Positions 39,801 to 46,900 of a stretch of DNA of 64,000 nt are shown in pieces (the first letter of the stretch is position 1; each line of letters begins with the position of its first letter). The position numbers and the translations under genes are program-made. Source of the stretch: Pseudoduganella dura (lineage in GTDB: Bacteria > Pseudomonadota > Gammaproteobacteria > Burkholderiales > Burkholderiaceae_D). The notes beneath the pieces are model-generated. The model did not search any database. It was not told where the DNA came from and saw only the letters and a list, made by a program, of their open reading frames with translations. The DNA is taken from positions 4,898,001 to 4,962,000 of the forward strand of contig NZ_WNWM01000002.1 in NCBI RefSeq assembly GCF_009727155.1, read 5' to 3'.

Positions 39801-40115
39801 CGCGCCGCTGACGATGTAGCGCACCGGCACGGTACTGCCGCCGAGCGCATGGACATTGACGGGCCGCGTCCAGAACGAGCCGCCGTCGGCCGCGGTGAAC
39901 ACATCGGTGTCGTAGCCCAGGTCCACCTCGATGCGGTTGGCACCGGGCAGGTTCACGTTCTGGAAGTGCAGCATGACGAACTTGGTGCCGCCGGGTGCCG
40001 CCACGTGGGCGAAGTTGATGGCCCAGGTATCGGGCAGCGTGGGCGGGCTGCCCGTATCCGGACCGAGCGTGACGGGTGCGCCGAGGACCTGCACGGTGCC
40101 TGTGATGTGCGACAT
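36858..40115 (-). CDS. Trypsin-like serine protease fused to a VWA domain and a Cys-rich C-terminal domain
   Basis: This is a 1085-residue multidomain protein of unknown role. After an N-terminal beta-rich region (about 1-110) comes a chymotrypsin-fold protease domain (about 175-385) with all three catalytic residues in context: His in IISAGHC, Asp in FDYSLLQL and Ser in GGSSGSGLF. A VWA domain follows (about 393-600) with MIDAS motif DRSGS and LLLTDGLENE. A middle beta-rich part (about 600-950) leads to a C-terminal domain of about 130 residues with CCGC, YATEINLHN and PPHTATMDDCCR, which is shared with the upstream neighbour. There is no signal peptide or membrane segment. The ribosome binding site is GGGAG, and the gene begins 12 bp after its neighbour, so the two form an operon. 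Secretion route and target are unknown. Confidence 0.8.
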   Translation of the reverse strand: MSHITGTVQVLGAPVTLGPDTGSPPTLPDTWAINFAHVAAPGGTKFVMLHFQNVNLPGANRIEVDLGYDTDVFTAADGGSFWTRPVNVHALGGSTVPVRYIVSGAPSGSAQVDRYGRGERHAGEPGHPSFSNSDPFLPDPAYTEPTYDPFWFCSPPPNWENVRCIPAGDLRRQVARSVGMIVTIHPGHAPGEIESVSTCTVTLVDTDKIISAGHCHTPAEALTSSVVFDYETECDGSRPAGYAARFHKVSAALQQRFDSGFDYSLLQLKTSPAGIAPVTLRPDLPAVGEQVFGIHHPNGAVKKLSLPHPGFATVTSSGTFAVRVPTTFHVSGGSSGSGLFDAAGRIVGVLSNGTPCTGSQLSYFPTATFLTQIAPSPPPPITRDVMLVIDRSGSMDEADGTGRRKIDAAKDAVSLFVQLVRAGTGNRAGLVSFSTNAGPPTFAIAPVTDPNKNMLIGGPPFAGGIVGSLASGGRTGIGSGLDAARAQFPMPGANPRAILLLTDGLENESPSIATVEPSLAGIDVHAIGLGSDANLNGPLLSALASGHGGLFTRASGGLALLKFFSQAFGNIFEAGVLLDPETDLPAGADAAPVTFNVCGEERLTAVVGWDRTDAWLDVRFRTPGGTIVNAATAGVESSQGRNWAYLRVPLPQGGERDGAWQIEVLRPGGGGEFPPPAPALRFFVSIIPAGGPRLLREPEERRRRYTGDEISPLLRIRHADHSWPQHVHAELTVTRPDKGLGNILSDAGLGPALPINGDTIPPRQATLKAIEGGGPPAINYVQDHFTLEDDAANTRGAFEAGGSAGIRLPDYLRMEGHYTFHAKARYGACDGMRELVWTEHVDVGIDGGNTIVTTDPLGPGPDGRDCMRMTFTPRDRYGNRFGPGRAEDMTIAPRPGSLITSPVADLGNGSYRVDVCWDVASGEPPGIVIGQPDRPAVTVGAADIRLFVWSVNFVCGHQDDNCCGCAPLAPGSYATEINLHNLSERPAPVLKRVIPLVLAGAAVGREPQVAKITAMDVITLPPHTATMDDCCRLQQQMLGAPTDGNLPLSSGILEIISTVELAVTVVYTTVSGAIDVEAVAARRLL

Positions 40116-40127
40116 GATGGTCTCCCG

Positions 40128-40967
40128 TCAGCCCGGCCGGCCGTCGACCTGAACCACGTCGAGGCCGGTGCAGGTGGTGTAGATCGCCGTCACGGCCACG
40201 TCGTGCGTGGCGACGATTTCCAGCAGGCCGATCGTCAGCGCATCCACCGGCGCACCGAACAGCAGCTCGCCGATGCGGCAGCAATCGTCCATCGTGGCCG
40301 TGTGCGGCGGCAGGTCGATGCCGTCTTCCGCGCGGCTGGTGCCGAAGCGGGGCTCGCGAGCCACGGGTGCGCCGGCCAGCACCACGGGAATGAAGCGCTT
40401 GCGCACCGTCACCGCCTCCTGGCCGTAGTTGTGGATGCTGATCTGGGTGGCATACCGGCCCGGCCGCACCGGGCTGCAGCCGCACGCCTCGGGCTGCGTC
40501 CCGCAGACGAACTTGACGGAGTAGCGCATCGTCTCCGACCGGCAGGCGGGAATCGTGATCGTGACCTTTTTCGCCGCGACCACGCGGCCATCGGCCACCA
40601 CGTCAAGCGTGCCGGTGAATACCTGGTCGCTGTCCTTGCAGGCGACGCCGTGGAAGCGCACCGCGAACTTCAGCACGTGTTCCATGTCGCCGGGCAGCGG
40701 GCCATAGCCGCCGGCCGGCGTGACCGAGGCGACCAGCGGCGCGATGGACGCCGACGGCACCAGCTTCAGCTGATCGATGCCGTTCGAACCGGGATTCTTC
40801 GGCACGGTGACGGTGATCGTTTCATCGAACGTGTCGCCCGGGTTCAGCGTCAGCGTGTTGGTGTCGGGAGCGATCGTGACCGGCGCGGGCGCATGCTGGG
40901 GCGATGCATCGGAATCAGGAGCAGGATCGGAAGCAGGATCGGAATCGGCGTCGGCACTGGCATTCAT
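40128..40967 (-). CDS. Unknown protein sharing the Cys-rich C-terminal domain of its neighbour
   Basis: I recognise no named family. The 279 residues begin with a low-complexity Asp/Ser/Pro/Ala stretch (about 2-28), then a beta-rich domain (about 30-150, including TLTLNPGDTFDETITVTVP), and a C-terminal domain of about 125 residues: FVCG, CGC, GRYATQISIHN, KRFIPVVLAGAPVAREP, LPPHTATMDDCCR, GAP, LEI and AIYTT. The same elements in the same order end the 1085-residue protein encoded 12 bp downstream. No signal peptide is seen. Start chosen at 40967, where GGGAG lies seven bases upstream; an ATG 42 bases earlier lacks a site. It is divergent from a LytS-type kinase gene, with 242 bp between. Confidence 0.75.
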   Translation of the reverse strand: MNASADADSDPASDPAPDSDASPQHAPAPVTIAPDTNTLTLNPGDTFDETITVTVPKNPGSNGIDQLKLVPSASIAPLVASVTPAGGYGPLPGDMEHVLKFAVRFHGVACKDSDQVFTGTLDVVADGRVVAAKKVTITIPACRSETMRYSVKFVCGTQPEACGCSPVRPGRYATQISIHNYGQEAVTVRKRFIPVVLAGAPVAREPRFGTSRAEDGIDLPPHTATMDDCCRIGELLFGAPVDALTIGLLEIVATHDVAVTAIYTTCTGLDVVQVDGRPG

Positions 40968-41209
40968 GGTGGACTCCCTGGCGTTGTAACTGGGGATACA
41001 TGCCTGCATGGTTCTTCAACTATAGGCAGCGGCCCCGTGCAGCGCCAGCCCTTTTTCAGGCTGTTGCGCGGATGCCGATCAGCTGGAGGGAAGGGTGTTT
41101 CACGCCAGCCGGCGGCAGGCTGGCGCCGCGTGGCGGCCGTTTCGTCGCCTGGCCGTTGCCATATCGCCACGGCCGGGACAGAATGGCGGTTCACCATCCA
41201 CGAGCCGCC

Positions 41210-42298
41210 ATGACCGATACCGCCACCCTCGACCGGCCACGCGCCGCGCGCCGTTTCCCCTGGCGCCGCTTCGGCACCGATGCCTGCTGGATGCTGGTGC
41301 CGGTCGTCATCTGCGCCGTGATCGTCACGTGGTCGTTCGGCGACGGCACCGGCTTCGGCATCAACCTGCTGGTCTCGGCCTGCATCGGCACGATCGCGTT
41401 CAGCATCATCAATGGCGTGCGGCTGGCATTCTGGGGCGAAGGCAGGCGGCCGCACCCGCTGGCGTTCGCCGCACTCATCGCAGTGGGCGTGCCGACCGGG
41501 CAGGTCGCCGGCGCACGGGTGGCGGGCTGGCTGCTGGGCCGCGAGCTGACATCGCTGCACACGCTGGGATCGAGCCGCACCTCGGGCATGCTGGTGTTTA
41601 CCCTGCTGGCCACGGGCGCGGTCACGCTGTTCTTCGCCAGTCGCGACCGGGTTGCCAGGGCCGAGGCCGCCGCCGCGGAAGAGCGGGCGCGCGCCGAAGC
41701 CGTCGAGCGCCAGGCACTGCAGGCGCAACTGCAACTGCTGCAGGCGCAGATCGAGCCGCACATGCTGTTCAACACATTGGCGAACCTGCAGGGCCTGATC
41801 GCGCTGGACCCCGGCCGGGCCCAGCAGATGCTCGATCAGCTGATCCAGTACCTGCGCGCCACGCTGTCGTCGTCGCGCGCGCGGCACACCACGCTGGCGC
41901 AGGAGTTCGCGCTGCTGCAGGCGTATCTCGGCCTGATGTCGGTGCGGATGGGGGAGCGGCTGTCGTATGCGTTCGAGCTGCCGGACGAACTGCGCGCCGT
42001 CGAGATCCCGCCGATGCTGCTGCAGCCGCTGGTGGAAAACGCGATCGCGCACGGCCTCGAGCCGACGATCGACGGCGGCCACATCCACATTTCCGCCGCG
42101 CGGCGCGGTGACCTGCTGACCCTGTCCATCGTCGACAATGGCCGCGGCCCCGAGGCCGGGCCCGGCAAGGCCGGCACGAGCGTCGGCCTGTCCAACACAC
42201 GCGCGCGCCTGGATGCCCTGTTCGGCGCGCGCGCTTCCGTCACGCTGCGCCCCGCGGAGGGCGGCGGCGCGGTTGCCTGCATCATCATTCCACTTTGA
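41210..42298 (+). CDS. LytS/YehU-type sensor histidine kinase
   Basis: This is a 362-residue membrane sensor kinase. Four hydrophobic segments (residues about 24-45, 50-70, 83-105, 125-145) are followed by a coiled linker rich in Ala/Glu/Arg, the His_kinase domain with phospho-acceptor His184 in QIEPHMLFNTLANLQ, and an ATPase domain with N box PLVENAIAHGLEP and G box VDNGRG and SVGLSNTRARLD. No periplasmic sensor domain is visible, so the signal is probably sensed within the membrane. Start at 41210 gives MTDTATLDRP; an in-frame ATG at 41183, with GGGA upstream, is also possible. The LytTR regulator gene starts 8 bp after the stop. Confidence 0.88.
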   Translation: MTDTATLDRPRAARRFPWRRFGTDACWMLVPVVICAVIVTWSFGDGTGFGINLLVSACIGTIAFSIINGVRLAFWGEGRRPHPLAFAALIAVGVPTGQVAGARVAGWLLGRELTSLHTLGSSRTSGMLVFTLLATGAVTLFFASRDRVARAEAAAAEERARAEAVERQALQAQLQLLQAQIEPHMLFNTLANLQGLIALDPGRAQQMLDQLIQYLRATLSSSRARHTTLAQEFALLQAYLGLMSVRMGERLSYAFELPDELRAVEIPPMLLQPLVENAIAHGLEPTIDGGHIHISAARRGDLLTLSIVDNGRGPEAGPGKAGTSVGLSNTRARLDALFGARASVTLRPAEGGGAVACIIIPL

Positions 42299-42306
42299 AC
42301 GGAACC

Positions 42307-43092
42307 ATGACGACTGCCCTGATTGCCGAAGACGAACCGATCCTCGCCGCCATGCTGGCGGCCAGCCTGCAGCGGCTGTGGCCCGGCCTGGAAATCGTGG
42401 CCACGTGCCCGCACGGCGTTGCCGCCCTGAGCGAGGCGCTGGCCCGCCAGCCGGACGTGCTGTTCCTCGATATCAAGATGCCCGGCAAGACCGGCCTCGA
42501 GGTGGCCGAGGAACTGGCCGAGCAGTGGCCAGGCGGCAGGCCGTTTCCGCAGATCGTGTTCGTGACGGCCTACGACGAGTACGCGGTACAGGCATTCGAC
42601 AACGCCGCCGCCGATTACGTGCTCAAGCCGGTGAGCGACGAGCGCCTCGGCCGCACCGTGCAGCGGCTGCGCCAGCGCCTGGAAACGCAGCCGGCCGGCG
42701 GCATGGGGGCGGTGCTGGCCCAGTTGCGCGCGCTGGCCGGGGCGCAGCCGGCGCCGGCGCCGGCCGAGCGGCTGACGCTGATCCGCGCCGCCGTCGGCAA
42801 CCAGGTAAAGATGATCCCGATCGCGGACGTGGTGTATTTCGAGGCGCTCGACAAATACGTCAACGTCGTGACCGCGGATGGCGAAGCGCTGATCCGCACC
42901 AGCCTGAAGGAGCTGTTGCCGCAGCTGGACGACAAGGTGTTCTGGCAGGTGCACCGGGGCACGATCGTCAATGCTGCGTGCGTGCTGAGTGCGCTGAAAG
43001 ACGAAGCCGGCAAGCTCACGCTGAACGTGCGGCACCGGCCGGAAAAACTGCGCGTCAGCCCGCTGTACGCGCACCTGTTCCGGCAGATGTGA
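42307..43092 (+). CDS. LytTR-family response regulator
   Basis: This is a 261-residue regulator: receiver domain with acidic pocket AEDE near residue 9, phospho-acceptor Asp55 in FLDIKMPGKTG, the conserved Thr/Lys switch residues (FVTAYDEYAVQAF and YVLKPV), then a LytTR DNA-binding domain (about 155-258) with KMIPIADVVYFEALDKYVNV and VHRGTIVN. With the kinase upstream it forms one two-component operon. The divergently transcribed protease/VWA operon is an obvious candidate target but this is inference. ATG at 42307 is preferred to a TTG at 42295. Confidence 0.9.
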   Translation: MTTALIAEDEPILAAMLAASLQRLWPGLEIVATCPHGVAALSEALARQPDVLFLDIKMPGKTGLEVAEELAEQWPGGRPFPQIVFVTAYDEYAVQAFDNAAADYVLKPVSDERLGRTVQRLRQRLETQPAGGMGAVLAQLRALAGAQPAPAPAERLTLIRAAVGNQVKMIPIADVVYFEALDKYVNVVTADGEALIRTSLKELLPQLDDKVFWQVHRGTIVNAACVLSALKDEAGKLTLNVRHRPEKLRVSPLYAHLFRQM

Positions 43093-43180
43093 CCGGAAGC
43101 CCCGCTCCACGCCGCGGCTTTCCCGTCCCGCGGCCGTTCCTTCCCGTCGTTCCTGCCGACTACACACTATTAAATTGGTG

Positions 43181-43209
43181 TTGTCGACTTTCTTTTGCCC
43201 CGCTATAAT
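43181..43209 (+). promoter_or_regulatory. Promoter of the second tRNA-Asn gene
   Basis: -35 TTGTCG (43181-43186), 17-bp spacer, consensus -10 TATAAT (43204-43209), 11 bp before the tRNA. Confidence 0.85.
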
Positions 43210-43220
43210 GCGGCCTCTTT

Positions 43221-43296
43221 TCCCTGATAGCTCAGTCGGTAGAGCGACGGACTGTTAATCCGCAGGTCCCTGGTTCGAGTCCAGGTCGGGGAGCCA
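43221..43296 (+). tRNA. tRNA-Asn (GTT), second copy
   Basis: Identical in all 76 bases to the copy at 36347, CCA encoded. From the -10 box to CCA (43204-43296) it matches 45777-45869 with a single mismatch, so the duplication included promoter and leader. Confidence 0.97.
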
Positions 43297-43303
43297 GAAT
43301 TCC

Positions 43304-43330
43304 AAAAGCCGCGTTTCGACGCGGCTTTTT
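43304..43330 (+). terminator. Terminator after the second tRNA-Asn
   Basis: AAAAGCCGCG, loop TTTCGA region, CGCGGCTTTTT. Confidence 0.88.
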
Positions 43331-43420
43331 GTTATCCGCAGCGATGACAGAATTTCAGCTAGTTGGCAGTGATACACAGATAAGCGGAGCCGGGCCGTTG
43401 GGTATCCGCACGAGGACGTT

Positions 43421-43463
43421 AAAAAATGCGGAGACAGCGTTGACCACCTTTGCAGCATTTTTT
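43421..43463 (+). promoter_or_regulatory. Inverted repeat in the leader of the TonB-dependent receptor gene
   Basis: AAAAAATGC (43421-43429) and GCATTTTTT (43455-43463) flank 25 bases, just before the ribosome binding site (AGGAAAG) of the receptor gene. It resembles a terminator-like stem with a long loop; attenuation is possible but unproven. Confidence 0.4.
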
Positions 43464-43480
43464 CAAACCCAGGAAAGCAA

Positions 43481-45715
43481 ATGATGAAACTGTCCAAGAT
43501 GCACAAGCGTCTCCTCGCGCTGACGGCCGCGCTGCCGATGGCCGCCATGGCCCAGGAAGCTGCCCAGGCACCCACCGAACAGACCACCCAGCAGGCCGCC
43601 CAGCAGCCGGTTGCCAGCGGCCAGCTGGAAACCGTGACCGTGACGGCCCAGCGCCGCGCCGAGAACATCAAGGAAGTGCCGGTGTCGGTCTCGATGCTGC
43701 AGCATGAAAAGCTGGACGTGATCCTGTCCGGCGGCCAGGATGTGCGCGTGCTGGCCGGCAAGGTGCCGAGCCTGAACGTGGAATCGTCGACCGGCCGCGT
43801 GTTCCCGCGCTTCTATATCCGCGGCTACGGCAATGCCGACTTCTCGATCTTCGCATCGCAGCCCGTCTCGCTGATCTATGACGACGTGGTGCAGGAAAAC
43901 CCGATCCTGAAGGGTTTCCCGATGTTCGACCTGGCCAACGTGGAAGTGCTGCGCGGCCCGCAAGGCACGCTGTTCGGCCGTAACACGCCGGCCGGCGTGG
44001 TGAAATTCGAATCCGCCAAGCCGAGCCTGAAGGGCGTGGAAGGCTACTACAACTTCTCCGTGGCCAGCCACGGCACTACCAATGTCGAAGGCGCGGCCAA
44101 CATCCCGCTGTCGAACGAGTGGGCGATGCGCGTTTCCACCCAGCGCCAGCACCGCGACGACTACGTGGCCAACGCGTTCACGGACGGCCGCGATTCGCTG
44201 GAAGGCTACAACGAACACGCCGAGCGCGTGCAGGTGCTGTACCAGCCGAACGGCACGTTCAACGCGCTGTTCAACGTGCACCAGCGCACCACCACGGGCA
44301 GCTCGCGCCTGTTCCGCGCCAACATCATCAAGAAGGGCTCCAACAACCTGGTCGACAACTTCGACGAGGGCTCGGTGTACACCAACGGCCAGAACTACCA
44401 GAACCTGACCACGCGCGGCGGCAGCGTGCGCCTGTCGTGGGACCTGGGTGCCGTGAAGCTGTACTCGGTCACCGGCTACGAGTCGATCGCCGAGTACAAC
44501 AGCCGCGGCGACATCGACGGCGGCAACCCGGTCTACGGCCCGGGCGTGGTGCCGTTCCAGGTGGAGACGGCCTCCGTGCTGCCGGACCTGAAGCAGTACT
44601 CGCAGGAATTCCGCGTCGAGTCGAAGAAGGCCGGCCCGGTGAGCTGGCAGGCCGGCGTCTACTACTTCGATGAAGACGCCACCGGCGGCAGCGACAACTT
44701 CAACACGTCCGGCGTGCGCACCAGCCGCGTGGTGAGCAACCAGCGCAACAAGGCGTGGGCGGCATTCGGTTCCGTGAACTACGCGGTCTCCGATGCGCTG
44801 ACCGTGCGCGGCGGCCTGCGCTACACGAACGACGAAAAGGACTTCCGCACGATCGAGGCGACCGGCACCACGCTGCAGGGCCCGTCGACGATCAACTCGG
44901 AAAGCCACAAGACCAACTGGGACCTGTCGGCCACCTACGCGATCAATCCCGACGTGTCGGCCTACGCCCGAGTGGCGACGGGCTTCCGCGCACCGTCGAT
45001 CGGCGCGCCGTCCGCTTCCGGCCCGGCCACGATCGCCGATGCGGAAACCATCACGTCGTACGAGGCCGGCATCAAGGCCGACCTGTGGAACCGCCGCGCC
45101 CGCGCCTCGCTGTCGATCTTCGACTACGACGTGAAGAACCAGCAGCTGACCGTGGTCGGCGGCAATTCGAACGTGACCGCGCTGATCAACGCCGACAAGA
45201 CCAAGGGCCGCGGCATCGAAGCCGAGATCGAAGGCTTCGTGACGCCGGACTTCAAGGTGGCGGCATCGACCAGCTACAACTACACGCGCATCAAGGATGC
45301 TTCGCTGTCCGTGAACAAGTGCGCGCAGTGCACGATCCTCGACCCGGTCAACGCGGCCGGCCGGGTGGTCATCGACGGCAACGCGCTGCCGCAGGCGCCG
45401 AAGTGGATCGTCAACCTGTCGGCCCGCTACAACTGGCCGCTGGCCGAAGGCAACCTGTTCGTGCTGACCGACTGGTCGTACCGCAGCAAGGTCAACTTCT
45501 TCCTGTACGAAGCGGCCGAGTTCACCGGCAAGCCACTGACCGAAGGCGGCCTGCGCGTGGGTTACAACTGGCAGGGCGGCAAGTACGAAGTGGCCGCCTA
45601 CGGCCGTAACATCACCGACCAGCAGCGCATCACCGGCGCGATCGACTTCAACAACCTGACCGGCTTCATCAACGAGCCGCGCCAGTTCGGCGTGCAGCTG
45701 AAGGGCCTGTTCTAA
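43481..45715 (+). CDS. TonB-dependent outer-membrane receptor
   Basis: This is a 744-residue outer-membrane receptor for active uptake. It has a signal peptide (about residues 1-24, ending AAMAQ), a Gln/Ala-rich spacer, a TonB box-like LETVTVTAQRR, a plug domain (about 50-165, with FYIRGYGN and VEVLRGPQGTLFGRNTPAG), and a 22-strand barrel that ends in Phe (QFGVQLKGLF). The substrate cannot be told: it resembles the large group of receptors annotated for siderophores or plant-derived compounds. The first two codons are both ATG (43481 or 43484). It lies between two near-identical tRNA-Asn copies, with no transport or regulatory genes beside it. Confidence 0.9.
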   Translation: MMKLSKMHKRLLALTAALPMAAMAQEAAQAPTEQTTQQAAQQPVASGQLETVTVTAQRRAENIKEVPVSVSMLQHEKLDVILSGGQDVRVLAGKVPSLNVESSTGRVFPRFYIRGYGNADFSIFASQPVSLIYDDVVQENPILKGFPMFDLANVEVLRGPQGTLFGRNTPAGVVKFESAKPSLKGVEGYYNFSVASHGTTNVEGAANIPLSNEWAMRVSTQRQHRDDYVANAFTDGRDSLEGYNEHAERVQVLYQPNGTFNALFNVHQRTTTGSSRLFRANIIKKGSNNLVDNFDEGSVYTNGQNYQNLTTRGGSVRLSWDLGAVKLYSVTGYESIAEYNSRGDIDGGNPVYGPGVVPFQVETASVLPDLKQYSQEFRVESKKAGPVSWQAGVYYFDEDATGGSDNFNTSGVRTSRVVSNQRNKAWAAFGSVNYAVSDALTVRGGLRYTNDEKDFRTIEATGTTLQGPSTINSESHKTNWDLSATYAINPDVSAYARVATGFRAPSIGAPSASGPATIADAETITSYEAGIKADLWNRRARASLSIFDYDVKNQQLTVVGGNSNVTALINADKTKGRGIEAEIEGFVTPDFKVAASTSYNYTRIKDASLSVNKCAQCTILDPVNAAGRVVIDGNALPQAPKWIVNLSARYNWPLAEGNLFVLTDWSYRSKVNFFLYEAAEFTGKPLTEGGLRVGYNWQGGKYEVAAYGRNITDQQRITGAIDFNNLTGFINEPRQFGVQLKGLF

Positions 45716-45730
45716 GAGTCGTTGTTTGAT

Positions 45731-45763
45731 GCCGCTGGCGACAGAAATGTTTCTTGCCAGCGG
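45731..45763 (+). terminator. Hairpin after the receptor gene, overlapping the next tRNA promoter
   Basis: GCCGCTGGC (45731-45739) and GCCAGCGGC (45755-45763) enclose a second pairing AGAAA/TTTCT. There is no T-run. The right arm covers the -35 element of the third tRNA gene. Confidence 0.5.
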
Positions 45764-45782
45764 CAAAAGCGGCCGCTATAAT
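45754..45782 (+). promoter_or_regulatory. Promoter of the third tRNA-Asn gene
   Basis: -35 TTGCCA (45754-45759), 17-bp spacer, consensus -10 TATAAT (45777-45782), 11 bp before the tRNA. Confidence 0.85.
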
Positions 45783-45793
45783 ACGGCCTCTTT

Positions 45794-45869
45794 TCCCTGA
45801 TAGCTCAGTCGGTAGAGCGACGGACTGTTAATCCGCAGGTCCCTGGTTCGAGTCCAGGTCGGGGAGCCA
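45794..45869 (+). tRNA. tRNA-Asn (GTT), third copy
   Basis: Identical in all 76 bases to the copies at 36347 and 43221, CCA encoded. Confidence 0.97.
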
Positions 45870-45888
45870 GAATTTTAGTAGCATCCAG

Positions 45889-45915
45889 AAACCCAGCCCT
45901 AACCCGGCTGGGTTT
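45889..45915 (+). terminator. Terminator after the third tRNA-Asn
   Basis: AACCCAGCC, loop CTAACCC, GGCTGGGTTTTT. Confidence 0.88.
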
Positions 45916-46299
45916 TTGCGTTTTTAATGTCCGTTCATTTGCGGATGGCGTGCCGAGATAGATCCATAGGCTGTGGAGATCAACCGCTGGAATTGAGGAA
46001 CGTCGGAAGACATCCGCAAGTCGATTAACGTCATGCCGGGTCAGGAGCGCAGGGCTGCTGGACTATCCCTGGGTACCCGCGATGTCGGAGCCCGGAAAGG
46101 GTTTATTGCGCATAGTCAGCCGTGGCAAGGCCGCTTGTGGCGAACGAATGGCTTGCCTGCTCATGGCCCTTTCTCGATTCTGAGCTGATGAAGCTGCACT
46201 CTTCATATCCACTGGCAGAAGGACAGACCAATTTCTTTACTTTTGGTTGCAGAGGACTATCATTGAAGAAATTTCCGATAATAATAGGAATTTTCCGAT
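45916..46299. other. Gene-poor stretch after the third tRNA-Asn
   Basis: About 380 bp without a gene I can support. It becomes AT-richer toward its end, where TTCCGATA occurs twice 20 bp apart (46273-46280 and 46293-46300), just upstream of the next gene. I see no repeat of the tRNA or integrase remnant here. Confidence 0.5.
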
Positions 46300-46617
46300 A
46301 TGAAGCGCGATCGACTTTTTTTCATGATACCGCTGCTGCTGGCGGGCCTGTCCGTATCTGCGAAGGAACCAAAGCCCAGCGTATTACCGGAGCAGCAGGT
46401 CAAGAAGCAGATTATCGAGGAATCGATTGCAGCTTATCCGGGACGTTGCCCCTGTCCTTATAATTCAGCGAGAAACGGAAGCTCGTGCGGAGGCAGAAGT
46501 GCATGGAGCAAGAAAGGCGGCTACGCCCCGATCTGTTACGAGAAAGAAGTTACAAAAGAGATGGTTCGCCAGTGGCGTGCTGAAAAAATGCAGGCGAGTA
46601 CATTGCACAATCCTTGA
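46300..46617 (+). CDS. Small secreted Cys-rich protein (CPCPYN family), unknown function
   Basis: This is a 105-residue exported protein. A signal peptide covers about residues 1-21 (hydrophobic FFMIPLLLAGLSV, cut after VSA). The core has RCPCPYNSARNGSSCGGRSA followed by WSKKGGYAPICYEKEVT: four Cys residues that probably form disulfides in the periplasm. I have seen this CPCPYN...CGxRSA...GG..P.CY pattern in uncharacterised proteins of many Proteobacteria; no function is known to me. AGGAA lies nine bases before the ATG. The local base composition is more AT-rich than the average of the window, which suggests acquisition. Nothing recognisable occupies 46618-46843. Confidence 0.7.
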   Translation: MKRDRLFFMIPLLLAGLSVSAKEPKPSVLPEQQVKKQIIEESIAAYPGRCPCPYNSARNGSSCGGRSAWSKKGGYAPICYEKEVTKEMVRQWRAEKMQASTLHNP

Positions 46618-46843
46618 AGAGGTAATTTGGAATAAGAATCAGGCATATATTGCCGGGCTGTAGGAACGGACCGAGTACGTCGAGATTGGACGGGAGAACG
46701 TGCTCATAGGAGCCATCGTGCCGAACGTCATGGGCGGCAGGATATCTTTGGAGTACGCGACCTGCGGCACGATAAACACGCCTGAGCAAGTGCTGTTGAT
46801 CCGGCATTCTTCAGGTTTGAGACGATGTCGGAAGCTGCGGTGT

Positions 46844-46872
46844 AAAAGCCCGGCAGCGATGCCGGACTTTTT
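46844..46872 (-). terminator. Terminator of the PfpI gene
   Basis: Read on the minus strand, AAAAAGTCCGGC, loop ATCGCT, GCCGGGCTTTT; it lies about 30 bp beyond the stop codon and can work in both directions. Confidence 0.8.
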
Positions 46873-46900
46873 CATTTACAGCTGGATTTCGGTTCTCACG

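Noticed and set aside
46122..46463. A 113-codon frame overlapping the small secreted protein gene
   Set aside because: It overlaps the better supported signal-peptide gene at 46300, has no ribosome binding site and no recognisable features.
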